64,000 nucleotides of DNA from CAVPPA01 sp963841325 (lineage in GTDB: Bacteria > Patescibacteriota > Saccharimonadia > Saccharimonadales > UBA4665): assembly GCA_963841325.1 (NCBI GenBank), contig CAWJBZ010000002.1, positions 50,558-114,557 on the forward strand, given 5' to 3'. Shown one piece after another: positions 34,192-42,976 of the stretch; within the stretch, counting starts at the first letter, position 1, and every line of letters starts with the position of its first letter. The position numbers were made by a program, and so were the translations under genes. The notes under the pieces were generated by a model. That model had not been told where the DNA came from and made no database searches. It saw nothing but the letters and a program-made list of their open reading frames with translations.

Positions 34192-35136
34192 TTATTTATA
34201 ATACGCTCTACCGTTCACCCGGACATCGATATACTGAGTTGGAGTTATACCCTGCTCTTGCAAGTTATGCTGCACTGCCAAAAACGTTCCAATCTCTTGT
34301 AATGGATTATTATCGGCAAGATTAAATTTAATAAAATAACCATATCCGGACAGATGCATATCTAGCTCATTTTCTCCGGCTGGAATAATCAATTTTGAAA
34401 TTGTTAATTGTTTTTGTTCGACCTGGAATAAAACAGTTTGAATAAATGAAACTGTATCGCTTGATAATATCATTTGACCTAACCCTATAGAATTTATGCT
34501 ATTATCCTGAACTTCTGTTAGGTGTAGATTATTCATGGTTGCATTATTGATCATCCCCAACGCCTGTCCATTGGCATCAATAGCGTAAATCAAACTATTA
34601 CTCGACGATAAAGCAAGAATAACTTTGTTAGGGCTAAGATAGATAATTAAATCACGGCCTATTAATGGTATCTTAATGGTTATGTTTGATAGCTCAGGAT
34701 ACTGCTGTTCAAGTCCTTTACTTATTCCAGTAGTATTAATAGTAATTTTGTTACTGTTAGCAAATGAGCTACTGAGTAATTTTTTTACGGCCTTTTGATA
34801 GTTAGTGGCAGTGTGCAGGAAACCAATTTGGTTTTGATTAAGTAGTACAACTTTTGGGTTAGATGATACCGATAAAATATTAAATAAGCTTAAGGCGACA
34901 ACTATAATTACTATCAATAATCCAAAGCGTTCAATCGAATAGGATGTAATGCGAGAGAATGTTTTGGTTTTTAACGGATAACGAATAATTTGACGACTTG
35001 CTAAACCGGTTACGGGTGATCGATTTGAATGATAGAAGTATGATCTGGCTTGATTTTCCGATCGCTGGACGGGTTTTCTTCGTCCCAATAAATCTCTTGA
35101 TCTTGTTTGGCTTGTTTTCTTATTGAATAACCGCAT
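34192..35136 (-). CDS. ftsQ: FtsQ/DivIB-like division protein
   Basis: A 314-residue protein with a basic cytoplasmic N-terminus (~75 residues), one transmembrane helix (~78-100, FGLLIVIIVVALSLFNIL) and an extracytoplasmic part starting with a POTRA-like domain (VVLLNQNQIGFLHTATNYQ) and a beta domain. Sequence conservation in this family is low, so the call rests on topology and on its place 7 bp after murG at the end of the dcw operon, where FtsQ/DivIB normally lies. It stabilises the divisome with the FtsL-like protein. Confidence 0.8.
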   Translation of the reverse strand: MRLFNKKTSQTRSRDLLGRRKPVQRSENQARSYFYHSNRSPVTGLASRQIIRYPLKTKTFSRITSYSIERFGLLIVIIVVALSLFNILSVSSNPKVVLLNQNQIGFLHTATNYQKAVKKLLSSSFANSNKITINTTGISKGLEQQYPELSNITIKIPLIGRDLIIYLSPNKVILALSSSNSLIYAIDANGQALGMINNATMNNLHLTEVQDNSINSIGLGQMILSSDTVSFIQTVLFQVEQKQLTISKLIIPAGENELDMHLSGYGYFIKFNLADNNPLQEIGTFLAVQHNLQEQGITPTQYIDVRVNGRAYYK

Positions 35137-35143
35137 AACATAC

Positions 35144-36322
35144 TTAACCGATTGCTTTCTGTAATGTTGGTTTCATTAATAACTCTGCAATCAGTATCGA
35201 TGCATTGGGTTGGGCAAATGTCGCCAGGTTGATACTTAGCGCATCTCGTTGTTCTTGATTATCTAGAAGTGCACGGATAGTGTTTTCAAAAATACTTTTA
35301 TCGTGAGCAATATCTTTTTCTGTGACAATCTTAATGGCGTTTTGCTCAGCTAAATACGCTGCATTCTTTAATTGATGACCACCGGTAAGTTGCGGATTTG
35401 GAACAATAATGCATGCTTTTCTTTGAGCTGCAAACTCTGCTAAATTAGTCGCCCCTGCCCTGGCGATAATCAAATCAGCGGCAGCACTAAATTTGTATAA
35501 ATCTGTTAAATACCCTTCTATAACAACCCGCTTCAAATCTTTTGAGTCGAGGGTTTGTTGATATAAATCACACATAGAGGTAACATTGCCCCGCCCTACA
35601 GTATGGACTATTGCTAAATCCTTATACTGATTCAACAGATCAGGTATAACCTTAGAAACTGCTATATTCAAGCGTTGAGCACCAAGCCCACCCCCGGTAA
35701 TTAGTATTATTTTATGATATTCACCTAATCCTATTTCTTGGCGATATTTTATTTGCATAGATGAACTAACCGGTTGATAATTGGCGTGAATTGGTACCCC
35801 TACAGTTACGGTATTATGTTCCGAATACTTATAAACTTCTTTAGGTAGCGCTACGGAATGGATGGTTGCCCAACGTCCAATAATACGATTAGCTAAACCG
35901 GGCATTGCATCAGAGTCGTGAGTAATATAAGGGATATTAAGTAGTGCAGCAGCTAGACCAACCGGTACCCCAACAAAGCCACCTTTTATAAACATTCGAT
36001 CAGGTCGTATTTTTTTAAGAAGTAACCAGCTCTGGAAAAAGCCAATTACTACATATATTGCGTCACGAATGTTTTTTAGCCATGTTTTAATATCTATTAA
36101 TTGTTTCAATCCCTCACCGTGATAACGACGGAACTTCCCTGCTCTAACATAAAAAATCGAATCGATATCAGGGTTTTGTTGTGGTAAATCACCTAATTTA
36201 TCACCTTTATGGCCAATGTAGATTACCCGAACATCTGGTTGTAACCTTTTAAGCTCGTGCGCTACAGCTAAGATAGGGGTGATATGCCCCCCTGACCCGC
36301 CGCCGGTAAGTACTATTACCAT
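35144..36322 (-). CDS. murG: MurG glycosyltransferase
   Basis: A 392-residue enzyme that adds GlcNAc to lipid I to make lipid II. The N-terminal glycine loop TGGGSGGHITP is at ~6-16, a second GGG loop is ITGGGLGAQRLN, and the UDP-GlcNAc site is IARAGATNLAEFAAQRKACIIVPNP. The start cannot be moved far downstream without losing the first loop, so the gene truly overlaps the ftsW frame by 74 bp. Confidence 0.96.
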   Translation of the reverse strand: MVIVLTGGGSGGHITPILAVAHELKRLQPDVRVIYIGHKGDKLGDLPQQNPDIDSIFYVRAGKFRRYHGEGLKQLIDIKTWLKNIRDAIYVVIGFFQSWLLLKKIRPDRMFIKGGFVGVPVGLAAALLNIPYITHDSDAMPGLANRIIGRWATIHSVALPKEVYKYSEHNTVTVGVPIHANYQPVSSSMQIKYRQEIGLGEYHKIILITGGGLGAQRLNIAVSKVIPDLLNQYKDLAIVHTVGRGNVTSMCDLYQQTLDSKDLKRVVIEGYLTDLYKFSAAADLIIARAGATNLAEFAAQRKACIIVPNPQLTGGHQLKNAAYLAEQNAIKIVTEKDIAHDKSIFENTIRALLDNQEQRDALSINLATFAQPNASILIAELLMKPTLQKAIG

Positions 36323-37541
36323 TGCTTACTCCTCTGTTAGATTGACCAATTACGGGTTTATGCGTCGTATAGGCTGATACCTGAAATACTAATCCTAATG
36401 CGGCAAGTATAAATACAATACTTGTTCCACCATAGCTTATAAATGGTAATGTAATTCCTTTTAGGGGCAGTATTCCTATCATGGCACCAATATTAATTAT
36501 GGTCTGAACACTTAACCAACTCAATACACCAATTACTAATAGTCGACTAAAATCATCTGGAGCTCGTTCGGCAATATTTTTTATCCTGGTGAACAAACTA
36601 ACAAATAAACCAAGTAGAACAATCGCTCCAATAAACCCAAACTTTTCAGCATATATCGCAAAAATTGAGTCGTTGACCGCTTCAGGTAAATAACCATAGG
36701 CCTGAACACTACTACCAAGTCCAAGTCCTACCATACCGCCAGATCCAACGCCAATAATGGCTTGGCAGGCTTGATAGTTAGCTCCTTGACAGTTTGATGT
36801 TGGATGTAAATAAGTTATTAGTCGTTCGCGTCGATATGGAATAGCCGCGACAGATAAAATCAATCCAAGAGCAATTATACTAATGATTATTGCAAGTCTT
36901 TTTAGCGGCATTCCAGCTACAAACAACATAACCCCGATAATTATCACAATTACACCCATAGATCCTAGGTCACTCTGAATTCCTGCTACCAACACACCGA
37001 TAATCACTAATGCAATAAGTAAAGGTCTTAGTGTTAACTGTACATTTTTAATAGTTCCATTATGTATCCGATCAGTCAACATCTTTGCCAACCATAACAA
37101 TAGTGCAAATTTTAATAATTCAACTGATTCAAATGACAAACTACCGAGACGTACCCAACGATGAGCGGGATAGCTAGGATTTACCGGCATTACGATAGCT
37201 AATAAGGTTGCAATAGCCGCGATTATCAATATTGGTGTTACCAAACGCCGCCAAACAGTTAATGGTACTCGGGCGGCAATGGCAAATGCAGCTAAACCAA
37301 GAACAATTGCTATTATTTGTTTTACTACATAATAATTACTACTAACACGGTAAACCTCGCTCATAGCCGGACCAATTGAATAAATAACCACTAAGCCGAT
37401 CAGAAGTAATATTACGCACAATGTCATTAACCAGTAGTCAGGGTGATGGCGTCGACCAATATACGCATTCTGTTCTGGATTATTTTTAAAATATGTCGAA
37501 CTTGATTCTGTTTCTTTAACAGTAATCGATTTGGGAAGCAT
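36249..37541 (-). CDS. ftsW: FtsW/RodA-family SEDS glycosyltransferase
   Basis: A 430-residue protein with about ten transmembrane helices. It has SEDS motifs such as HRWVRLGSLSFESVELLKFALL, the region GLGLGSSVQAYGYLPEAVNDSIFAIYAEKFG with the catalytic-loop Asp, and PLKGITLPFISYGGTS. It polymerises lipid II together with the class B PBP in the operon. The C-terminal 25 codons overlap murG. It starts 1 bp after mraY. FtsW rather than RodA is inferred from the dcw context. Confidence 0.95.
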   Translation of the reverse strand: MLPKSITVKETESSSTYFKNNPEQNAYIGRRHHPDYWLMTLCVILLLIGLVVIYSIGPAMSEVYRVSSNYYVVKQIIAIVLGLAAFAIAARVPLTVWRRLVTPILIIAAIATLLAIVMPVNPSYPAHRWVRLGSLSFESVELLKFALLLWLAKMLTDRIHNGTIKNVQLTLRPLLIALVIIGVLVAGIQSDLGSMGVIVIIIGVMLFVAGMPLKRLAIIISIIALGLILSVAAIPYRRERLITYLHPTSNCQGANYQACQAIIGVGSGGMVGLGLGSSVQAYGYLPEAVNDSIFAIYAEKFGFIGAIVLLGLFVSLFTRIKNIAERAPDDFSRLLVIGVLSWLSVQTIINIGAMIGILPLKGITLPFISYGGTSIVFILAALGLVFQVSAYTTHKPVIGQSNRGVSNGNSTYRRRVRGAYHPYLSCSARA

Positions 37542-37542
37542 T

Positions 37543-38586
37543 TTAGTAATATTTTCCGATCAAAAAGACTATCAAACCTAAAACGCCAGAGATCTGACCT
37601 AATATCCAAAAACGCATAGTAACTTTCGCTTCTGGCCAACCCAATGCTTCAAAATGATAATGTAATGGGGATGATAGAAAGACCCGTTTACCATCTCTAA
37701 ACTTTCTAGATAATCGATTTATAATTACTGAACCTGTTTCAATCACATATACAGCACCTATTAACGGTAATACATAAACAGTGTTGGTTTGCATCGCAAT
37801 TATCCCAAGTGCAGTTCCAAGCGCAAACGCCCCAATATCACCCATAAAAAATCGAGCAGGATAGATATTAAACCAAGTGTAGCTTAGCAAAGCCCCTACT
37901 GCTGTCATGCAAAATGCTGCCAAGGCATATTTTCCTTGAACGGCACAAATAATTGCATATATCGTAAACGAAGTAGTGAGTAACCCACCAGCTAATCCAT
38001 CTAGCCCGTCTGTTATATTTACAGAATTAGCAGTAGCTACCACCACAAACCAGAATAGCAATATTACAAATATCCCAATATAAACCTCATGCATCCCAGG
38101 AATATAGATATGAGTAACACCAAGCTTGGCATAAAACCACCAACCACCAATTAGTGCGACAATGCTATATAGTACAAATTTAGTTTTAGCCCGTAAACCG
38201 GCTATGCCGTTTGTGCCACGAATATTTATAAGATCATCTATTAAACCAATAAAGCCTGATGCCGCCATACCGGCTAATGGTAGCCAAGTTTGACTTCTGT
38301 GTAAATTTGCCAGTAAAGTTACTATTGAAATCGAAATAACAAAAATAAGACCAGCCATAGTTGGAATATTGCGTTTGTGTTTTTCGGCATGTAGTTGGTT
38401 ATAAACTGTTGCTACACCACCGCCCCACGATTCAACACGCTGACGTTTCCACCATTGCCACTTATAGGCAGCTGTTGTATATAACGGCGTAAGTACCATA
38501 CATAACATAAAACCAAATAAGCCCAGTACTAAAATATGTACGAGTGTGCTGTTGAGAATGGTGATATGCAACGAACTTATTAGCAT
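37543..38586 (-). CDS. mraY: phospho-MurNAc-pentapeptide transferase MraY
   Basis: A 347-residue multi-pass enzyme that makes lipid I. It has the Mg2+ and substrate motifs GLIDDLINI and NITDGLDGLAGG, plus FMGDIGAFALGTALG, and ends with the family pattern SPLHYHFEALGWPEAKVTMRFW. All catalytic Asp residues are present. It lies between the PBP gene and ftsW in the dcw operon. Confidence 0.96.
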   Translation of the reverse strand: MLISSLHITILNSTLVHILVLGLFGFMLCMVLTPLYTTAAYKWQWWKRQRVESWGGGVATVYNQLHAEKHKRNIPTMAGLIFVISISIVTLLANLHRSQTWLPLAGMAASGFIGLIDDLINIRGTNGIAGLRAKTKFVLYSIVALIGGWWFYAKLGVTHIYIPGMHEVYIGIFVILLFWFVVVATANSVNITDGLDGLAGGLLTTSFTIYAIICAVQGKYALAAFCMTAVGALLSYTWFNIYPARFFMGDIGAFALGTALGIIAMQTNTVYVLPLIGAVYVIETGSVIINRLSRKFRDGKRVFLSSPLHYHFEALGWPEAKVTMRFWILGQISGVLGLIVFLIGKYY

Positions 38587-38636
38587 AATAATTTTATTCT
38601 TGTTTCTTTTATATCTTTTAGGTCATTATAACACTC

Positions 38637-40454
38637 TTAGTTAGACTTTGGACTTACAAACGAATCATTAATTAGCATGTGCGCAATATCGGCAAAAACC
38701 GGTTGTCCACCATACGCTCCGGCGTAACCGGGTACATTTGGTTCTATATTGAACACAACAATTACATATTGTGGTTCATTGCCCCCTACAAACCCAACGT
38801 AAGTACCATTAAATTTATCAGAATAATATCCTCCTGTGGGATTAGCAATTTGAGCAGTACCGGTTTTACCACCAACCATGTAATCTGACGGGAATGACAT
38901 AAAACTAAATCCTTCATTAAGATATGTAGTTACGACATTTTCTAATAACGGGATCATTTCTGCACCAACAATGCTTTTTACGGTATGTTGCTCTAAAATT
39001 TTTGGTTGATTTATATTTACTTGACCATTGGGATTAATAATTTGACTAATAAATGTTGGTTGATAATAGGTTCCTCCATTAATGACGCTAGAAAAGGCTG
39101 CTGCCATTTGTAGTGCTGTTACTTGAACGCCTTGCCCAAAAGCAGTATTGGCATAGGTCAGGTCAATGCTTGGATCTGTCATATCTGGCTGAGGAACATA
39201 TCCAGCTGATTCATAACCTTGCTCGATACCGGTGGTCTGACCTAGCCGGAAATGATTAACCATATAGTTATACCAAGATTCAATGCCATGCTGGTTAATT
39301 TGCGTACCACCTGGTTGACTCATTTGCATCAGCATCCAGGTAGCTCCGGTATTCAGAGATAAAGACAATATACTGGCGATGCTTTGTTCTCTTGGCCCAC
39401 CATCTTGTTCAATATCAGTAATATTAAAACCATCGATAACCCAGTGAGCTGGATCATAAAAAGTAGTGTCTGGTTGAATAACACCCATATCGAGGGCTGC
39501 TGGTGTAGTTAGGGTTTTCATAGACGACCCAGGTTCAATGGCATTATCTATTGCAGCATTTTCAAATAGACTTGAGTTAGTAACACTTTGATAATTATTC
39601 GGATCATAAGTTGGATAATTAGCCATAGCAACTATCTGTCCATTATTGGGATTCATAACTATGGCACTTAGTCCCTGTGAGTTAGTCTTTTGGTACTCGT
39701 TTTTGAGGATCTGCTCAACCTGAGCTTGCATGGGTAAGTTAACAGTTGTAACGATATTATCACCATTGGTAGGTACAGTTTCGACATTACCTTTTGTGGC
39801 TGCCAGTGGGATACCATTTACATCAGTTACGGCTTTCACCTGCCCTGGTTTACCTGATAAATCTTGATTCATTGCTTGTTCAAGACCGTATTGTCCCTGG
39901 CCATTAGCATTAACAAAACCCAATATTTGTGATGCGAGACTACCATCAGGATATGCTCGATAATCTTGACCTTGAGTACCTATACCAGGAATTTTTAATG
40001 CTAAGATATTCTGGCTTTGATTAGTGTTTAGTTTGGTAGCTAGTATTACATAGTGTGTATTGGTGGTGCGCATCTGTTTAATATAGAAGTTTGTATTCCC
40101 ACCTATTACAGATGCAATCTGTGAAGCTATATGACTTGGATCATTTATATAGGTTGGATCAGCATATAGGGTATACAGCTCCTGGTTAAGCACGATGGGT
40201 ACAACAGATTCACCGTCATACCCTTCAATAATGCCCCGCGAAGCTGGAATTTCATATTGCTTAAGCTGATCGTTTAAGGCAGCATTTTTATAATAATTGT
40301 AGTGAATAACCTGAACATAAAATAATCTTAAACCGAATAATACTACTATCACCATCAAGATTCCGTACATTAGCTGGACTCGTGAAACTGCCTTTAAAAA
40401 AGAGTTTTCTTGATGTTTTTCGGAGTCGATATTTTTCTGATATTTAGGAGTCAT
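38637..40454 (-). CDS. ftsI: class B penicillin-binding protein (FtsI/PBP2-like)
   Basis: A 605-residue transpeptidase with one transmembrane helix (~30-50), a dimerisation/pedestal domain and a catalytic domain. SxxK is EPGSSMKTL, SxN is SLSLNTGA and KTG is GGKTGTAQ. It crosslinks septal peptidoglycan with FtsW. No PASTA repeats are present. The FtsI name rests on the dcw position. Confidence 0.94.
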   Translation of the reverse strand: MTPKYQKNIDSEKHQENSFLKAVSRVQLMYGILMVIVVLFGLRLFYVQVIHYNYYKNAALNDQLKQYEIPASRGIIEGYDGESVVPIVLNQELYTLYADPTYINDPSHIASQIASVIGGNTNFYIKQMRTTNTHYVILATKLNTNQSQNILALKIPGIGTQGQDYRAYPDGSLASQILGFVNANGQGQYGLEQAMNQDLSGKPGQVKAVTDVNGIPLAATKGNVETVPTNGDNIVTTVNLPMQAQVEQILKNEYQKTNSQGLSAIVMNPNNGQIVAMANYPTYDPNNYQSVTNSSLFENAAIDNAIEPGSSMKTLTTPAALDMGVIQPDTTFYDPAHWVIDGFNITDIEQDGGPREQSIASILSLSLNTGATWMLMQMSQPGGTQINQHGIESWYNYMVNHFRLGQTTGIEQGYESAGYVPQPDMTDPSIDLTYANTAFGQGVQVTALQMAAAFSSVINGGTYYQPTFISQIINPNGQVNINQPKILEQHTVKSIVGAEMIPLLENVVTTYLNEGFSFMSFPSDYMVGGKTGTAQIANPTGGYYSDKFNGTYVGFVGGNEPQYVIVVFNIEPNVPGYAGAYGGQPVFADIAHMLINDSFVSPKSN

Positions 40455-40516
40455 ATGTTGCCAAGCTTTAGGTTTTATAGTAATTCCAGATTACCGGGTA
40501 ATGGCAACTCTCTAAA

Positions 40517-40864
40517 CTATTGTTGTACCGTACCGCTAGGCGTAACTGGAACGAGAGTATTAGCTACTTGACTACTTTGGACGCGACTTTGTGATTGTAG
40601 TTGAGCTGATGTCAGTTCTAGATTATTATTCTCAGTTTGTAATTGTGTTTGTTCTTGTTGCAAACTATTAATTTGATAGCCATAAGCGTTTGTTTTTGTT
40701 ACTTGAGTCAAATATAACAAACCAAGTAAACATATCAGAACAACCAAAATGATGGTGTTACTTATCGTCCCGAGTGTGTGTTCTCGGGGACTAAAACGAA
40801 CCACGTTTTGGTTTCGCCCGGCGTAATAGCCTCGGCTAACACTTAATGAATTTGAATAGGTCAT
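40517..40864 (-). CDS. FtsL-like single-pass coiled-coil protein
   Basis: 115 residues from the ATG at 40864. A longer TTG-started form from 40924 is possible but less likely. The cytoplasmic part is short and polar, one transmembrane helix follows (SNTIILVVLICLLGLLYL), and an extracytoplasmic coiled coil rich in Gln and Leu ends it (INSLQQEQTQLQTENNNLEL). Between rsmH and the PBP gene this topology is the hallmark of FtsL, which joins FtsQ in the divisome. AGAAAG precedes the start. Confidence 0.8.
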   Translation of the reverse strand: MTYSNSLSVSRGYYAGRNQNVVRFSPREHTLGTISNTIILVVLICLLGLLYLTQVTKTNAYGYQINSLQQEQTQLQTENNNLELTSAQLQSQSRVQSSQVANTLVPVTPSGTVQQ

Positions 40865-40964
40865 GGTTTTTCTTTCTGTATTTGTTTTTGTTTTGCTTGG
40901 ATGTGGCACCTGCTTTTTAGGCAAAGTGCCACAATTTCCAGCCTTTGGCGTATTTAGATCACTT

Positions 40965-41915
40965 TTACATGAATCTTATACGTTCGGGAGCTACTACGTA
41001 CCTGTATAGGCATGAGGCTCCTTCCTTTAGGTTTTTATTTTCGCTACGGCCCCGAAGTTTGGCACTTCGAGCACGCGGGTTAAATTCTACGTCGCGCTTG
41101 TTTGCTGTGACCGGATGCTTAGTCAGTAACCGCAACTTAGCATCGTATAGATCGCCGCTTGATTCAGCAAAAGATTGCTTTACTAAACGGTCTTCTAGAC
41201 TATGAAAGCTGATTACCCCAAGACGTCCTCCAGGAGTAAGCAAATCAATCCACAACGGCAAACTATTCTCCAATAGCCTAAGCTCGTCGTTGACCGCGAT
41301 GCGGAGAGCTTGAAAGGTACGCGTTGCTGGGTGGACTTTACTGTGACCCATCCATGCACGAGCGACAATATGGGCTAGTTCGGTGGTTGTAGTAACCGGC
41401 CGATGTCGCACGATTAATTGCGCTATCAACCTTGCTTTCGGCTCTTCTCCATAACGTTTTAGGATATCTGCTAGCTTGATTTCAGGATATTTATTAACAA
41501 TATCAGCTGCAGTCAAGCTTTGGCTTTGATCCATACGCATGTCTAGTGGACCTTCGGCAGTTATTGCAAACCCCCGACTAGCTTGTTTAAAGAGCGGTGA
41601 CGACACCCCTAAATCCGCCAAAATAACGTCAAATCTTCGACCTTCAGCTATTATTTGTTGGCTGGCTTTCAGAAAATCCGTGTGAAGGATTCTTGTGCCT
41701 TGTTTGGCAAATATTGTCTCGAGGGCTTCGACCGCTTTAAGGTCTCGATCGACGAGTATAGCATGGCGTGGATTTTTCGTCTTTTCCAATATGCTTTTTG
41801 CGTGTCCTCCGTATCCGGCCGTTAGGTCGAGGTATGATTCCCCTTCCTTAGGATCCAGATATATTAAGACTTGCTGAAGTAGTACTGGAGTGTGCGAATT
41901 TAGTTGATGGTGCAT
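40965..41915 (-). CDS. rsmH: 16S rRNA m4C1402 methyltransferase RsmH
   Basis: A 316-residue methyltransferase for N4 of C1402 in 16S rRNA. It has the start HTPVLLQQVL, SAM motif LDLTAGYGGHAKSIL, ILADLGVSSPLF, RTFQALRIAVNDEL, and the C-terminal ISFHSLEDRLVKQ. It is the second gene of the dcw operon, separated from mraZ by an unusually long 374-bp gap. Confidence 0.97.
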   Translation of the reverse strand: MHHQLNSHTPVLLQQVLIYLDPKEGESYLDLTAGYGGHAKSILEKTKNPRHAILVDRDLKAVEALETIFAKQGTRILHTDFLKASQQIIAEGRRFDVILADLGVSSPLFKQASRGFAITAEGPLDMRMDQSQSLTAADIVNKYPEIKLADILKRYGEEPKARLIAQLIVRHRPVTTTTELAHIVARAWMGHSKVHPATRTFQALRIAVNDELRLLENSLPLWIDLLTPGGRLGVISFHSLEDRLVKQSFAESSGDLYDAKLRLLTKHPVTANKRDVEFNPRARSAKLRGRSENKNLKEGASCLYRYVVAPERIRFM

Positions 41916-42289
41916 CTTGCTTTTATTTTTGCTATTTACACTTATTTATGCAAATAGAAATTTTTATTTTTGCAAGGTCACCTAATCAGCAGTCAACTTT
42001 TTGTTTTTGTAATGTTTTTGTTTTTATGAAGCAAGAAGCAGTATGTAAAGAAGATGTTTACGAGAAACGAGATTTTAAAAATCTTTAAACTTCTTACAGC
42101 TTCAGGCTTCTTTAGTTTGAGAGACTTATGTGTGAGGTGGAGTTTTGGGAGGTGTTTTAGAGAAAGAGCTAAGGTTTTTAAAGTGGTGCCTTCCTTAATC
42201 CACTCGTTGACTGCCGAATAGCTGACCTCGATATTTCTCTGGCTAAATACCTAGCCCAGAGAATTATTGAGTTTAAATGTTAAAGAACA
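41916..42289 (-). other. long mraZ-rsmH spacer with hairpin and possible HTH remnant
   Basis: A 374-bp gap inside an operon. Just after mraZ a bulged inverted repeat (TTCTCTGG 42235-42242, CCAGAGAA 42256-42263) could be a hairpin, without a T-run. On the - strand, around 42180-42255, two frames together would read YLAREI then EVSYSAVNEWIKEG, like a helix-turn-helix broken by a 2-nt frameshift. No start codon or complete ORF is seen. The rest is A+T-rich with nothing recognised. Confidence 0.35.
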
Positions 42290-42691
42290 TTAGCGGGTAG
42301 TGTTTATCTTCACCCCATCCCTTACCAGCAGTTCTGGTGACATTAGTCGCCAGTAGTGACCCACGCCGACAGCAACAACATCTCTATTTATTCCCGCATA
42401 GTCTAACAGGTGTTGTTCTAGTGTAATTCTTCCCTGTTTACCGTCGAGAGATGTATCAACTTTGCCCATCCTAAATTGAACATTTAGATCGGCAATGCGT
42501 TCGTCTAGGATATCGCCACCTAGTCTAGGTTCAACTAAGTTATCCCATACATCTTTGGGGTAGAGATGTAAATATTTGCTAAATCCCCGTGTGATTACTG
42601 CTCCACTCAAAAACTTGTCTCGAAGTTCAGGCGGTATAGTTAACCGCCGCTTGTCGTCAAGCTTTCTTTCGAAATAATCAACCGTAGACAT
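42290..42691 (-). CDS. mraZ: transcriptional regulator MraZ
   Basis: A 133-residue protein with two SpoVT/AbrB-like MraZ repeats (DDKRRLTIPPELRDKFLSGAVITRGFSKYLHLYP, then DGKQGRITLEQHLLDYAGI). MraZ binds direct repeats upstream of its own operon and adjusts dcw expression. Five such repeats are seen at 42759-42816. GAGG precedes the start. It is the first gene of the operon ending at ftsQ. Confidence 0.96.
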   Translation of the reverse strand: MSTVDYFERKLDDKRRLTIPPELRDKFLSGAVITRGFSKYLHLYPKDVWDNLVEPRLGGDILDERIADLNVQFRMGKVDTSLDGKQGRITLEQHLLDYAGINRDVVAVGVGHYWRLMSPELLVRDGVKINTTR

Positions 42692-42758
42692 TTAGCCTCT
42701 TAATTAAGTTACTAGTGGTTTTTGTTTTTTAGCAGTTAAGTTGGTTCTTAACCTATCT

Positions 42759-42816
42759 TACCCACTTCATTGAATATACTACCCACTATCACCCACTGCA
42801 ATACCCATTTTACCCA
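42759..42816 (-). promoter_or_regulatory. MraZ box array
   Basis: On the - strand TGGGTA/TGGGTG occurs five times, at 42811-42816, 42802-42807, 42790-42795, 42780-42785 and 42759-42764, with spacings of 9, 12, 10 and 21 bp. MraZ is known to bind TGGGN repeats about 10 bp apart, so this is very likely its autoregulatory operator. Confidence 0.85.
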
Positions 42817-42840
42817 TAATTCATTACACAGTTCTAACGT

Positions 42841-42879
42841 TTATCCACAGTATTACACCTATTGAGTGATTTATACACA
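42841..42879 (+). promoter_or_regulatory. two DnaA-box-like sites upstream of mraZ
   Basis: TTATCCACA (42841-42849) matches the DnaA box consensus exactly and TTATACACA (42871-42879) has one change. Both are in the same orientation, 30 bp apart, just upstream of the MraZ boxes. They could let DnaA modulate the division operon. Confidence 0.5.
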
Positions 42880-42976
42880 ATATGTAGGGTCTAGAAATGT
42901 ATACACCACACAATAATTAAACTTGCCTGACAATACTAATAACCCGCAAAGTACGAACAACATAGCTAAAAATAAT

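Noticed and set aside
42235..42263. Rho-independent terminator after mraZ
   Set aside because: The hairpin is plausible, but neither side has a T-run, and rsmH downstream has no clear promoter, so read-through is more likely.
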